The notes beneath the pieces are model-generated. The model was not told the origin of the DNA. It ran no database searches and worked only from the letters and a program-made list of their open reading frames with translations. A stretch of DNA of 64,000 nucleotides from Cryobacterium soli (GTDB lineage Bacteria; Actinomycetota; Actinomycetes; Actinomycetales; Microbacteriaceae), in assembly GCF_003611035.1 (NCBI RefSeq), contig NZ_CP030033.1, positions 496,001 to 560,000 of the forward strand, in the 5' to 3' direction. Below are positions 8,252 through 17,757 of the stretch, piece by piece. A program made the translations under genes and the position numbers. The number at the start of each line of letters is the position of its first letter. The stretch's first letter is position 1.

Positions 8252-9199
8252 CTACTCACCCGTGACGTGCCGGCGGGCGAGGTCTGCGGCGCCGACGACG
8301 CCGGCATCGTTGACCAGTTCGGCGATGGCGAACTCCGCCTCCGGGTGGTAGCCGCGGGCCGGCAGGTTGTCGAGGTAGGCGCTGCGGATGGGCTCGAGCA
8401 GCAGTTCGCCGGCTGCGGCCACCCCGCCGCCGAAGACGAAGACCTGCGGGTCGAGCACCGCGGCCAGGCTGGCACAGGCCTGGCCGAGCGAGGCGCCGAG
8501 CTGGCGGAGCGCCGCCAGGGCGCCGGGGTCGCCCTCCTGGATGAACCGGCCGACATCCTTGCCGGTGAGCTTGCCGCGTTTGGCGCGCGACGCGGCCAGG
8601 CCCAGACCGATACCGCCGGCATCGGCGAATTCGTTGGCGATGCGCAGGAGGGCACGTCCGGAACCGTACTGCTCGATACAGCCGTGGGCGCCGCAGCCGC
8701 AGGGCAGGCCGTCGGGGACGACGCGCATGTGGCCGAGCTCGGCGCCCACCCCGAAACCGCCGCGGAACAGCTTGTCCCTGGACACGATGGCCCCGCCGAC
8801 ACCCGTGCCGATGGTGAGGGTCACCATGTCGCTGTAGAGCCGGCCGGCGCCGAAGCAGAACTCGGCCCAGCCGGCCGCGTTGGCGTCGTTCTCGATGATG
8901 ATGGGAACCGACAGCCGGGACTCGAGCTTCTCGCGCAACGGCTCGTTGCGCCAGTTGATGTTGGGGGCGTAGTAGACGGTCGACTGCGCGGCGTCGATGA
9001 ATCCGGCGGCGGCCACACCAGCGGCGACGACCTCTTCGCCGGCGGAGAGTCCTTCGATCATCTCGACGACGGCGTCCTCGATTTCCCGCGGATCGGCGGC
9101 CTCGGTGGGCCGGCGGTCCGACTTGATGATGGTTCCGAATTCGTCGACGAGGGCACCGGCGATCTTGGTCCCGCCGATGTCAATCCCAATGGCGTGCAC
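8252..9199 (-). CDS. ROK-family glucokinase
   Basis: A 315-residue sugar kinase of the ROK family, likely a glucokinase phosphorylating glucose with ATP. The N-terminal ATP site is AIGIDIGGTKIAGALVD, the second phosphate motif is GTGVGGAIV, and the zinc-binding ROK signature CGCGAHGCIEQYGSGRAL is present. The GTG at 9199 is chosen because GAAAGG lies 7 nt upstream; extension to 9235 is possible but unlikely. ROK repressors carry an N-terminal helix-turn-helix, which is absent here, so this is an enzyme. A perfect 14-bp palindrome lies 39 bp upstream (9238-9251). Confidence 0.87.
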   Translation of the reverse strand: MHAIGIDIGGTKIAGALVDEFGTIIKSDRRPTEAADPREIEDAVVEMIEGLSAGEEVVAAGVAAAGFIDAAQSTVYYAPNINWRNEPLREKLESRLSVPIIIENDANAAGWAEFCFGAGRLYSDMVTLTIGTGVGGAIVSRDKLFRGGFGVGAELGHMRVVPDGLPCGCGAHGCIEQYGSGRALLRIANEFADAGGIGLGLAASRAKRGKLTGKDVGRFIQEGDPGALAALRQLGASLGQACASLAAVLDPQVFVFGGGVAAAGELLLEPIRSAYLDNLPARGYHPEAEFAIAELVNDAGVVGAADLARRHVTGE

Positions 9200-9237
9200 G
9201 ACTGACACCTTTCGTTGGTGGAGCTTCAGGAGCATTC

Positions 9238-9251
9238 TTCAACCGGTTGAA
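9238..9251. promoter_or_regulatory. Perfect palindrome TTCAACCGGTTGAA, likely LacI-type operator
   Basis: A 14-bp perfect palindrome with a central CG, upstream of the ROK kinase and within the divergent region shared with the FadD gene. The core AACCGGTT is the form bound by many LacI-family regulators and resembles the two ACCGGT sites before the lacI gene at 35273-35305. Confidence 0.5.
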
Positions 9252-9400
9252 CGCCGGCGTGGCGCTGAAGCGACCTGAACGACCACGGAGGCACCCCCTA
9301 GAGTGTAGTAAACGAGTATGCCGCCGGGAGAATCGCGAGGCTCAGGTCGTTTCACGGCTAGAGTGGTCGGACTTACCCGTCCGGTGCCAAAGGAGTTACC

Positions 9401-11245
9401 GTGAAACAGTTCGATGAGCCCGCCGTCGTCCCCGCCGACCCGAACGCGAACGTCACCGACCTGCTGGTCGACCGCCTCGCCCTGACCCCGCACTCAGTGT
9501 TGTTCTCCCGCCCTGACCAGGGCGGCTGGCTGCCGGTCACCACCGCTGAGTTCCACGCGGAGGTCGTCGCACTTGCGAAGGGGCTTGTCGCCTCCGGAGT
9601 GCAACCGGGCGACAAGATCGGGCTGACCTGCAAGACCCGGTACGAGTGGACCCTGATCGACTTCGCCGTGTGGTTCGCCGGAGCGATCCTGGTCCCGGTC
9701 TACGAGACCAGCTCCCCCAGCCAGATCCAGTGGATCCTCAGCGACTCCGGAGCAACGGCGCTCATTGTGGAGACGGCTGACCACTTCGCCCGGTTCGACG
9801 AGGTGCACCCCGACCTGCCCGAGGTTCAGACGGTCTGGCAGATCGATCTCGGCGACCTCGACAAGCTTTCCGCCAGGGGCGTCGACGTTCCGGATGCCGA
9901 GATCGAGCGCCGGCGCGGCCTGGCGGTCGGCTCGGACATGGCCACCTTGATCTACACCTCTGGCTCCACCGGGCGCCCCAAGGGATGCGTGCTCAGCCAC
10001 AGCAACTTCGTCGAGACCAGCCGCAACGCCGGCATCGCCCTCAAGCCGGTCCTCACCGACCCGGAGGGCGCATCCACGCTGCTCTTCATCACGACGGCGC
10101 ACGTGTTCGCCCGTTTCATCTCGGTGCTCTGCGTGCACGGCGGCGTGCGCGTCGGCCACCAGCCGGACACCCGGCAGCTGCTGCCGTCCCTGGGGAGCTT
10201 CAAGCCCACCTTCCTGCTGGCCGTTCCACGCGTGTTCGAGAAGGTCTACAACTCTGCCGAGCAGAAAGCGGAGGCCGGGGGCAAGGGGAAGATCTTCGAG
10301 GCCGCTTCGGACGTCGCCGTCGAGCATTCCAAGCTCATCGAGGCCGGCGAGCGGGTCCCGCTGGGCATGAAGATCAAGTTCGCCCTCTTCGACCGGCTGG
10401 TCTACAGCAAGCTGCGGGCGGCCATGGGGGGCAAGGTCAAGTACGCCGTGTCGGGTTCGGCCCCGCTCGGCGCGCACCTCGGCCATTTCTTCAACAGTCT
10501 CGGCATCGTCATCCTGGAGGGCTACGGTCTCACCGAGACCACGGCGCCGGCCACCGTCAACCTGGCCACCAAATCGAAGATCGGCTCTGTCGGTCCGGCA
10601 CTTCCCGGCGTGTCGGTGCGGGTCATGGACGACGGTGAGATCGAGGTGAAGGGCGTCAACGTCTTCACCGAGTATTGGCACAACCCCGAGGCCACAGCCG
10701 CCGCATTCGACGACGGTTGGCTCAAGACCGGGGACATCGGTGCCCTCGACGCCGAGGGGTTCCTCTCGATCACCGGGCGCAAGAAGGAGATCATCGTGAC
10801 CGCCGGAGGGAAGAACGTCGCCCCCGCCGCGCTGGAAGATCCCATCCGGTCCAACCCTCTGGTCGGCCAGGTCGTCGTCGTCGGCGACCAGAAGCCGTTC
10901 ATCGCCGCCCTCGTGACCCTCGACCCGGAGATGCTGCCGGTCTGGCTGAACAACAACCACGAGGACGCGGGCCTGTCGCTCATGGACGCGTCGGTGCACC
11001 CCAAGGTGCTCGCCGAGGTGCAGCGCGCGATCGACCACGCCAACGAGACGGTGTCGCGGGCCGAATCGATCCGCAAGTTCGTGGTGCTGCCCATCGAGCT
11101 CACCGAGGCCGCCGGCTACCTCACCCCCAAGATGAGCATCAAGCGCGACGTGATCCTGCGCGACTTCGCCGCCGAGATCCAGAATCTCTACGGGGCCAAC
11201 CCGGTCACCGCCGCGGTGCCGGTGCGCACGAGCTCCCAGGACTAG
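9401..11245 (+). CDS. Long-chain fatty-acid-CoA ligase (FadD15-like AMP-forming synthetase)
   Basis: A 614-residue acyl-activating enzyme. It shows the AMP-binding P-loop YTSGSTGRPKG (near residue 186), EGYGLTETTAP (near 373), the TGD motif GWLKTGDIG and the hinge/GRKKEIIVTAGGKNVAP region near 463. The enzyme should convert free fatty acid, ATP and CoA to acyl-CoA. Length and motifs match actinobacterial FadD15, whose gene also closes the pknL-aroG block in mycobacteria. AAAGGAG lies 6 nt before the GTG start. A hairpin follows at 11251-11281. Confidence 0.88.
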   Translation: MKQFDEPAVVPADPNANVTDLLVDRLALTPHSVLFSRPDQGGWLPVTTAEFHAEVVALAKGLVASGVQPGDKIGLTCKTRYEWTLIDFAVWFAGAILVPVYETSSPSQIQWILSDSGATALIVETADHFARFDEVHPDLPEVQTVWQIDLGDLDKLSARGVDVPDAEIERRRGLAVGSDMATLIYTSGSTGRPKGCVLSHSNFVETSRNAGIALKPVLTDPEGASTLLFITTAHVFARFISVLCVHGGVRVGHQPDTRQLLPSLGSFKPTFLLAVPRVFEKVYNSAEQKAEAGGKGKIFEAASDVAVEHSKLIEAGERVPLGMKIKFALFDRLVYSKLRAAMGGKVKYAVSGSAPLGAHLGHFFNSLGIVILEGYGLTETTAPATVNLATKSKIGSVGPALPGVSVRVMDDGEIEVKGVNVFTEYWHNPEATAAAFDDGWLKTGDIGALDAEGFLSITGRKKEIIVTAGGKNVAPAALEDPIRSNPLVGQVVVVGDQKPFIAALVTLDPEMLPVWLNNNHEDAGLSLMDASVHPKVLAEVQRAIDHANETVSRAESIRKFVVLPIELTEAAGYLTPKMSIKRDVILRDFAAEIQNLYGANPVTAAVPVRTSSQD

Positions 11246-11250
11246 CGCCC

Positions 11251-11281
11251 GGCTCAGGGCCGTGTCCTGCGGCCCTGAGCC
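11251..11281. terminator. Hairpin terminator between convergent fadD and def
   Basis: GGCTCAGGGCCG (11251-11262) pairs perfectly with CGGCCCTGAGCC (11270-11281) around a 7-nt loop, filling the gap between the convergent genes. It can act on both strands; no T tract is present. Confidence 0.65.
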
Positions 11282-11299
11282 TGGCCGAGAGGCCCGGGT

Positions 11300-11791
11300 C
11301 TAGAACCAGTCCGACTCGCGCACTTCCTTCATGGCCGCCCGGCGGCTCTCCTTGTCGAGCCTGTCGAGATAGAGCAGACCGTCCAGGTGGTCGGTCTCGT
11401 GCTGCAGGGCCTGGGCCAGCAGGCCCTCGCCGGCCAGTTCGACGGCGTTACCGTCGAGGTCGATGCCGGTGACGCGGGCGAACGGGAACCGCCTGGTGGG
11501 GTACCACAGTCCGGGGACCGACAGGCAGCCTTCATCGACCAGCTCGGGCTCACCCGACAGCTCCACGATGACCGGGTTGAGGATGTAGCCGATATCGCCG
11601 TCGATGTTGTAGCTGAAGGCTCGGAGATTGACGCCGATCTGCGATGCAGCCACACCAGCGCGGCCCGGAAGCTTCACGCTGTCGACGAGGTCCTCCACGA
11701 GGCTCCGCACCCGCGCGTCGATCGTGCCGATCGGCTCTGAGCGGGTCTTGAGGACGGGATCGCCCAGCAGGCGGATCTGGCGTTCGGGCAC
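11300..11791 (-). CDS. def: Peptide deformylase
   Basis: A 163-residue iron/zinc hydrolase that removes formyl groups from nascent proteins. The three family motifs are present: GVAASQIG (motif 1), EGCLSVPG (motif 2, metal-binding Cys) and QHETDHLDG (motif 3, HEXXH-type with both His ligands). The length is normal. A GTG start with GAGAG about 8 nt upstream is used. It lies downstream of the MinD-like gene on the same strand with a 113-bp gap that holds no gene. Confidence 0.92.
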   Translation of the reverse strand: MPERQIRLLGDPVLKTRSEPIGTIDARVRSLVEDLVDSVKLPGRAGVAASQIGVNLRAFSYNIDGDIGYILNPVIVELSGEPELVDEGCLSVPGLWYPTRRFPFARVTGIDLDGNAVELAGEGLLAQALQHETDHLDGLLYLDRLDKESRRAAMKEVRESDWF

Positions 11792-11904
11792 GGGTGGCTC
11801 TCTTCGGGGTTCAGCGGCGGCCGGTTCGGGCGTCGGTCGCGGTAGGCGGGCGGAGTGCGGGTGGGTGGAGTGCGGGTGGCGGAGTGCTGCGGATGTGCCG
11901 GCGC

Positions 11905-13314
11905 TCAGACGCGTCGCTCGGCCGGCAGGCCCTCCACCACGAGTGCGGCCAGGGTGCGCGCGGCCAGGCGCGTGATCGGCTTGAGGTCCTTGTAGGACAC
12001 CACGCTGCCGGCGGCCAGCTGCGGGTCGTACGGGATGCGCACGATCTCGCGCACGCGGGACCTGAAGTGCGACTCGATCTCTTCGAGTTTGACCAGGTTG
12101 GTGCCCTGTGTGGCGGTGTTCAGGGCGACGACGGCGTTGCGCACCAGGTCGCCGTAGCCGTTGGCTTCCAGCCAGGTGAGGGTCTCAGAGGCCAGCCGCG
12201 CCTCGTCGACGCTGCCGCCGGAGACGATCACGATGGAGTCGGCGCGCTGCAGGGTCGCCCGCATGACCGAGTGGACGATACCGGTTCCGCAGTCGGTGAG
12301 CACGATGGAATAGAACCGGGCCGCGAGGTCGGCGACGACGTTGTAGTCGTTCTCGTCGAACGCCTCGGAGAGCAGCGGGTCGGTGTCGCTGGCGAGGATG
12401 TCGAGCCTGGTCTCGTCGCGGGAGACCAGAGCCGAGAAGTCGGTGAAGCCGCCGATGGAGGCGGCCTTGGTGACGACGTCGCGGACGGTGGACCTGGTCT
12501 GTTTGGTCACGCGTTCGGAGAGCGTGCCGCGGTCGGGGTTGGCGTCGACGGCGATGATCCGGTCCTCGCGGGCGTCGGCGAGAGCCATCCCCATGAGCGC
12601 GGTGACCGTCGTCTTGCCCACGCCGCCCTTGCGGGTGAGGACCGGCACGAAGCGGGCGCCGCCCTCGAACTGCTTGCGGATGCGTTCGTCCATGGCCTGG
12701 TGAGCGCGCACCGCGGCGGAGTCGCCGAGATTGATCAGGTGCAGGGAGGCGTTGTAGACGAACCGGTTCCACGCGCCCTGGGGTGCGCGCCGGGTGCGCC
12801 GGTTGACTTCGAGCAGCCGGTCGGAGGTGAGCATCGAGGCGGATTCCGGCGCGACGGTGTCGGTGCGGGTGCGTTCGCGCCGGCTGCCGGTGGGAGCGTT
12901 GGTCGGGCCCGTGCCGAGCGAGAGCGCCGCCGCGGCCGTGCCGCTGGCCCCGACGGGAACGGCCAGCTCCCGCGCGGGTTGCGGGGTGACGATCTCGATG
13001 GTGTGCGTGCCGGGGTGAGCGTGCGCCGACGGGTCACCGGCCGGCCGGGTCGCTCCGGCGGGCCGCGCGGATCCGCGGGTCAGCGCGGGTGCCGACGCCG
13101 ACACGGGCAGGGACCCGTCGCCGAGGGACACGCCCAGACTCTCGGGCAGGGCCGCCGCCAGATTGTCGAAGGTGTGCGGAGGGAGTTCACTGTGGTACTC
13201 GTCGCCCGCCCGCACCGATGACCCGGCCGCGGCCCCGGCCGAAGCCGGAGCCGGGGTCAGCTCGCCGTCACCCTCGTCGTGCGGATAGGCATCGTCTGTC
13301 CGTTTATCTGTCAC
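11905..13314 (-). CDS. MinD/ParA-like ATPase with long disordered N-terminus
   Basis: A 469-residue protein. The first roughly 200 residues are low-complexity and Ala/Pro/Thr-rich; the C-terminal part is a deviant-Walker ATPase with [15 protein letters not shown] (about 228-242), VDANPD and [11 protein letters not shown]. Such proteins act in positioning, secretion or flagellar number control. Partner genes for a type IV pilus (CpaE) or MinC are not visible. The GTG at 13314 has GAGGAG about 7 nt upstream, which settles the start over longer in-frame forms. It sits between def and pyruvate carboxylase, neither suggesting a specific partner. Confidence 0.8.
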   Translation of the reverse strand: MTDKRTDDAYPHDEGDGELTPAPASAGAAAGSSVRAGDEYHSELPPHTFDNLAAALPESLGVSLGDGSLPVSASAPALTRGSARPAGATRPAGDPSAHAHPGTHTIEIVTPQPARELAVPVGASGTAAAALSLGTGPTNAPTGSRRERTRTDTVAPESASMLTSDRLLEVNRRTRRAPQGAWNRFVYNASLHLINLGDSAAVRAHQAMDERIRKQFEGGARFVPVLTRKGGVGKTTVTALMGMALADAREDRIIAVDANPDRGTLSERVTKQTRSTVRDVVTKAASIGGFTDFSALVSRDETRLDILASDTDPLLSEAFDENDYNVVADLAARFYSIVLTDCGTGIVHSVMRATLQRADSIVIVSGGSVDEARLASETLTWLEANGYGDLVRNAVVALNTATQGTNLVKLEEIESHFRSRVREIVRIPYDPQLAAGSVVSYKDLKPITRLAARTLAALVVEGLPAERRV

Positions 13315-13369
13315 AGCAGACTCCTCGTTCCTCAACGGGCCACGAATGGGCCCCAAATCAGGCCTCAGC

Positions 13370-16300
13370 CTAGCGTGGTCGCACCACCACGAGCAGGTCT
13401 CCGGCGTCGACCTGCTGGGTGGTGGGGATCGCCACCCGCTCCACGACGCCCGCAATGGGCGACGTGATGGCTGCTTCCATCTTCATGGCTTCGATGGAGG
13501 CCACGCTCTGGCCGGCCGCGACGTGGTCACCGTCGGCGACCTGCAGGGTGACCACTCCGGAGAACGGGGCGGCGACCTGGCCGGGCTGGTTGGCATCCGC
13601 CTTCTCGGCGGCCTTGGTCACCACGGCGATACTGCGGTCCCGCACGAACACGGGACGCAGCTGGCCGTTGAGGATGGTCATGACGGTGCGCATGCCCTTG
13701 TCGTCGGCCTCGCCGATGGCCTCGAGACCCACGTAGAGGCGCACGCCCTTGTCGATCTCGACGGAGTGCTCTGTGCCCTGACGCAGGCCGTAGAGGTAGT
13801 CGACGGTGTCCACAACGGACAGGTCGCCGAACAGCTCGCGGATCTGCTGGAAGTGCCGGGTGGGCGCGGGGAAAAGCAGCTGGTTGAGCATCCCCCGCCG
13901 GGTGGCGCTGTCGCCGCCCAGGGCTTCTTTCTCGTCCGCGGTGAGCTCGGTGGTGCTCACGCGCACGTTCCGGCCCTCGAGCACCTTGCTGCGGAAAGGC
14001 TCCGGCCAGCCGCCGGGCAGGTCGCCCAGCTCGCCGGCCATGAAGCCCACCACGGAGTCCGGCACGTCGTATTTGGATGGGTTGGCCTCGAAGTCGGCCG
14101 GGTCGGCGTTCACCGCGGCGAGGTAGAGGGCGAGGTCGCCGACCACCTTGGAGGATGGCGTCACCTTGGGCACCCGGCCCAGGATGGTGTTGGCCGCCGC
14201 GTACATGTCCTCGATGAGCTCGAAGTCGTCGGCGAGGCCCAGCGCCACGGCCTGGGTGCGCAGGTTGGAGAGCTGCCCGCCGGGGATCTCGTGCTTGTAG
14301 ACCCGGCCGGTGGGGGCGCGGAGGCCGGATTCGAAGGGGTGGTAGACCCGGCGCACGTCCTCCCAGTACGGCTCGAGGTCGCAGACGTTCTGCAGCGAGA
14401 TACCCGTGTCGCGCTCGGTGTGGGCGAGAGCGGCCACGAGGGACGAGGCGGAGGGCTGGCTGGTGGTGCCGCCCATGGGCGCGCTGGCCACGTCGACGGC
14501 GTCGGCGCCGGCGCGGGATGCCGCGAGCAGCGTGGCGAGCTGTCCGCCAGGGGTGTCGTGCGTGTGCACGTGCACCGGCAGGTCGAACCGTTCGCGGAAC
14601 GCCGCGACGAGCTTCTCCGCCGCGGCCGGACGCAGCAGACCGGCCATGTCCTTGATGGCCAGGATGTGCGCGCCGGAGGCGACGATCTGGTCGGCCAGGC
14701 GCAGGTAGTAGTCCAGCGTGTAGAGGCTCTCGGCCGGGTCGAGCAGGTCGCCCGTGTAGCAGACCGCCACCTCGGCCACGCTGGTGCCGGTGTTCAGCAC
14801 GGCGTCGATGGCGGGGCGCATCTGGTTGACGTCGTTGAGGGCGTCGAAGATGCGGAAGATGTCGACGCCGGTGTCGCTGGCTTCGCGAACGAACGCATCC
14901 GTCACCTCGGTGGGGTACGGGGTGTACCCCACGGTGTTGCGGCCGCGCAGGAGCATCTGGATGTTGATGTTGGGCAGCGCCTCCCGCAGGGCAGCGAGAC
15001 GCTCCCAGGGGTCTTCGCCGAGGAAGCGCAGCGCGACGTCGTAGGTCGCACCGCCCCAGGCCTCGACCGAGAGCAGCTCCGGAGTGAGCCGGGCCACGTG
15101 CGGGGCGACGGCGACGAGGTCCTTGGTGCGCACCCGGGTGGCCAGGAGCGACTGGTGGGCGTCGCGGAAGGTGGTGTCGGTGACGGCCAGCGCGGTCTGC
15201 GCGCGCAGCGCGCTCGCAAAACCGACCGGGCCGAGCAGCTGCAGCTTCTGGCGGGAGCCCTCGGGCGCCGGAAGGGACAGGTCGATCTTCGGGAGCTTCT
15301 CGGCCGGGTTCATCAGCGTGATCGGCACCCCGTTGGGCTGGTTGACCGTGACATCGGCCAGCCAGTTGAGGATCTTGGTGCCGCGGTCCTTCGAGGCGCG
15401 GCCGCGCAGCAGTTGCGGGCGCTCATCGATGAACGAGGTGCTCAGGTCGCCGGCGGCGAAGTCGGGGTCCTCCAGCACGGCCTGCAGGAACGCGATGTTG
15501 GTGGACACGCCGCGGATGCGGAACTCCGCCAACGCGCGCTTGGACCGGGTGACGGCGGAGGCATAGTCGCGGCCGCGGCAGGTGAGCTTGGCCAGCATCG
15601 AGTCGAAGTGCGGGCTGATCTGTGCGCCCGGGTTGATGGTGCCGCCGTCCAGGCGGATGCCCGCGCCGCCGGGTGAGCGGTACGTGGTGATCTTGCCGGT
15701 GTCGGGGCGGAAACCCGCGGTGGGGTCCTCAGTGGTGATGCGGCACTGCAGGGCGAAGCCGCGCAGCTTGATGGAGTCCTGGCTCAGGCCCAGGTCGGCG
15801 AGGGTCTCCCCCGCGGCGATCCGGATCTGCGACTGCACGAGGTCGACGTCGGTGACCTCTTCCGTGACGGTGTGCTCGACCTGGATACGCGGGTTCATCT
15901 CGATGAAGACGTGCTGGCCGGCGCGCTCACCCACGGTGTCGAGCAGGAACTCGACGGTGCCGGCGTTGACGTAGCCGATCGACCGGGCGAAGGCCACGGC
16001 GTCCTTGTGCAGGCGCTGGCGGATCTCCTCGGGCAGGTTGGGCGCCGGTGCGATCTCGATGACCTTCTGGTGGCGTCGCTGCACGGAGCAGTCCCGTTCG
16101 AACAGGTGCACGGTCTCGCCCGTGGCATCCGCGAGGATCTGCACCTCGATGTGGCGCGGGCGGAGAACGGCCTGCTCGAGGAACATGGTCGGATCGCCGA
16201 AGGCGCTGTTGGCCTCCCGCATGGCTTCTTCGAGCGAGCCGCGCAGGTCCGCCATGGTGGCGACCCGCCGCATGCCGCGTCCGCCGCCTCCGGCGACGGC

Positions 16301-16774
16301 CTTGGCGAAGATGGGGAAGCCGATCTCCTCGGCGGCCGCGATGAGCTCTTCGACGTCGCGCGACGGTGCGCTGGACTTGAGCACCGGGACACCGGCGGCG
16401 ATGGCGTGTTCCTTGGCGGTGACCTTGTTGCCGGCCATTTCCAGCACGTGCGAGCCCGGGCCGATGAAGGTGATGCCGGCGGCCTTGGCCGCTTCGGCCA
16501 GGTCGGGGTTCTCGGAGAGGAATCCGTAGCCGGGATAGATGGCGTCTGCGCCACTCTCCCTGGCCACGCGGATGATCTCGGCCACGTCGAGGTAGGCGCG
16601 CACGGGGTGACCCGGTTCGCCGATCTCGTACGCCTCGTCGGCCTTGAGCCGGTGCAGCGAATTGCGGTCTTCGAACGGGAAGACGGCGACGGTCTTTGCT
16701 CCCAATTCATAGGCGGCGCGGAAGGCGCGGATTGCTATCTCTCCACGGTTGGCGACGAGGATTTTGGTGAACAT
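13370..16774 (-). CDS. pyc: Pyruvate carboxylase
   Basis: A single-chain 1134-residue biotin enzyme making oxaloacetate from pyruvate and bicarbonate (anaplerosis). Domains in order: biotin carboxylase (about 1-450; ILVANRGEIAIRAF, GGGGRGMR ATP loop), carboxyltransferase (about 520-800; VTDTTFRDAHQSLLATR, metal site HVHTHDTPGG), PYC/OADA domain, and C-terminal biotinyl domain with EAMKME, whose Lys carries biotin. The ATG at 16774 has AAAGG upstream and gives the standard N-terminus MFTKILVANRG. It is divergent from parA, with a 77-bp shared promoter region. Confidence 0.96.
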   Translation of the reverse strand: MFTKILVANRGEIAIRAFRAAYELGAKTVAVFPFEDRNSLHRLKADEAYEIGEPGHPVRAYLDVAEIIRVARESGADAIYPGYGFLSENPDLAEAAKAAGITFIGPGSHVLEMAGNKVTAKEHAIAAGVPVLKSSAPSRDVEELIAAAEEIGFPIFAKAVAGGGGRGMRRVATMADLRGSLEEAMREANSAFGDPTMFLEQAVLRPRHIEVQILADATGETVHLFERDCSVQRRHQKVIEIAPAPNLPEEIRQRLHKDAVAFARSIGYVNAGTVEFLLDTVGERAGQHVFIEMNPRIQVEHTVTEEVTDVDLVQSQIRIAAGETLADLGLSQDSIKLRGFALQCRITTEDPTAGFRPDTGKITTYRSPGGAGIRLDGGTINPGAQISPHFDSMLAKLTCRGRDYASAVTRSKRALAEFRIRGVSTNIAFLQAVLEDPDFAAGDLSTSFIDERPQLLRGRASKDRGTKILNWLADVTVNQPNGVPITLMNPAEKLPKIDLSLPAPEGSRQKLQLLGPVGFASALRAQTALAVTDTTFRDAHQSLLATRVRTKDLVAVAPHVARLTPELLSVEAWGGATYDVALRFLGEDPWERLAALREALPNINIQMLLRGRNTVGYTPYPTEVTDAFVREASDTGVDIFRIFDALNDVNQMRPAIDAVLNTGTSVAEVAVCYTGDLLDPAESLYTLDYYLRLADQIVASGAHILAIKDMAGLLRPAAAEKLVAAFRERFDLPVHVHTHDTPGGQLATLLAASRAGADAVDVASAPMGGTTSQPSASSLVAALAHTERDTGISLQNVCDLEPYWEDVRRVYHPFESGLRAPTGRVYKHEIPGGQLSNLRTQAVALGLADDFELIEDMYAAANTILGRVPKVTPSSKVVGDLALYLAAVNADPADFEANPSKYDVPDSVVGFMAGELGDLPGGWPEPFRSKVLEGRNVRVSTTELTADEKEALGGDSATRRGMLNQLLFPAPTRHFQQIRELFGDLSVVDTVDYLYGLRQGTEHSVEIDKGVRLYVGLEAIGEADDKGMRTVMTILNGQLRPVFVRDRSIAVVTKAAEKADANQPGQVAAPFSGVVTLQVADGDHVAAGQSVASIEAMKMEAAITSPIAGVVERVAIPTTQQVDAGDLLVVVRPR

Positions 16775-16851
16775 AGAGACCTTTCGATCCGGGAGCGGCA
16801 CACAGCTGACGGTTAGGTTCTCTAAGACTAGTGAAGGTAACGTATCTACTT

Positions 16852-17664
16852 GTGCACGTACTTAGCGTTAGCTCCCTCAAGGGAGGGGTAGGCAAGACCA
16901 CGGTGACCCTTGGTCTGGCTTCTGCTGCCTTCGCCCGCGGTGTTCGGACCCTCGTGGTCGACCTCGATCCGCAATCGGATGTCTCTACCGGGCTCGACAT
17001 CCAACTCGCCGGCCACCTCAATGTGGCCGATGTGCTGGCCTCGCCGAAGGAGAAAGTCGTGCGGGCCGCCATTGCGCCCAGCGGCTGGACCCGCGGCCGC
17101 CCCGGCACCATCGACGTCATGATCGGCAGCCCCTCCGCCATCAATTTCGACGGCCCGCACCCCAGCATCCGCGACATCTGGAAGCTCGAGGAGGCCCTCT
17201 CCACAGTGGAGAAGGACTACGACCTGGTGCTCATCGACTGCGCGCCCTCGCTGAACGCCCTCACCCGCACCGCGTGGGCCGCCAGCGACCGCGTCGCCGT
17301 GGTGACCGAGCCCGGCCTGTTCTCGGTGGCCGCCGCCGACCGCGCCCTGCGCGCGATCGAGGAGATCCGCCGTGGGCTCAGCCCCCGGCTGCAGCCGCTG
17401 GGCATCATCGTGAACCGGGCCCGCACGGCCTCGCTCGAGCACCAGTTCCGCATCAAGGAGCTCCGCGACATGTTCGGCCCCCTCGTGCTGACTCCGCAGC
17501 TGCCGGAACGCACCAGCCTGCAGCAGGCCCAGGGCGCAGCGAAGCCGCTGCACACCTGGCCGGGAGACAGCGCCCAGGAGATGGCGCACTACTTCGACCA
17601 GCTGCTCGACCGGGTGCTGCGCACGGCGCGCATCGGCGAGTACGCCGAGGCGGCCGCCCGCTAA
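16852..17664 (+). CDS. parA: ParA-family ATPase
   Basis: A 270-residue deviant-Walker ATPase: [17 protein letters not shown] (P-loop near residue 15), VVDLDPQSDVSTGLD (Walker A'), and LVLIDCAPSLNALT (Walker B). It belongs to the ParA/Soj type that segregates chromosomes or positions cargo; no parB lies beside it, so it is an orphan copy rather than the main chromosomal parAB pair. The GTG at 16852 gives the family-typical start HVLSVSSLKGG; an in-frame GTG at 16831 is the alternative. A long hairpin follows. Confidence 0.86.
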   Translation: MHVLSVSSLKGGVGKTTVTLGLASAAFARGVRTLVVDLDPQSDVSTGLDIQLAGHLNVADVLASPKEKVVRAAIAPSGWTRGRPGTIDVMIGSPSAINFDGPHPSIRDIWKLEEALSTVEKDYDLVLIDCAPSLNALTRTAWAASDRVAVVTEPGLFSVAAADRALRAIEEIRRGLSPRLQPLGIIVNRARTASLEHQFRIKELRDMFGPLVLTPQLPERTSLQQAQGAAKPLHTWPGDSAQEMAHYFDQLLDRVLRTARIGEYAEAAAR

Positions 17665-17667
17665 CCC

Positions 17668-17728
17668 CGCGAACTGTGAGAAAAGCCCCGAAAACGTCCA
17701 GTTTTCGGGGCTTTTCTCGCAGTTCGCG
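17668..17728. terminator. Very long hairpin between parA and merR
   Basis: Arms of 28 nt (17668-17695 and 17701-17728) pair throughout with a single G-U pair and a 5-nt loop. The inner part includes GAAAAGCCCCGAAAAC-like sequence, giving T-rich stretches on both strands. It lies between convergent genes and should terminate both, but the stem is far longer than needed and may be a dispersed palindromic repeat. Confidence 0.65.
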
Positions 17729-17736
17729 AGGGATCG

Positions 17737-17757
17737 TTGATCGAGCTTGTCGAGATC
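17737..17757. repeat. Dispersed repeat with core GAGCTTGTCGA (copy 1)
   Basis: The core GATCGAGCTTGTCGAGAT also occurs at 54271-54288 in another gene-free gap (TGATCGAGCTTGTCGAGA), where the reverse-oriented TCGACAAGCTC follows. This copy abuts the stop codon of the merR gene. Elements with this core are scattered in many actinobacterial genomes; their function is unknown. Confidence 0.5.

Noticed and set aside
13346..15676. Long open frame of about 776 codons on the plus strand
   Set aside because: It is antisense to the C-terminal two-thirds of pyruvate carboxylase, has a composition typical of reverse-strand high-GC frames (His/Gly/Val/Asp-rich), and no family similarity.
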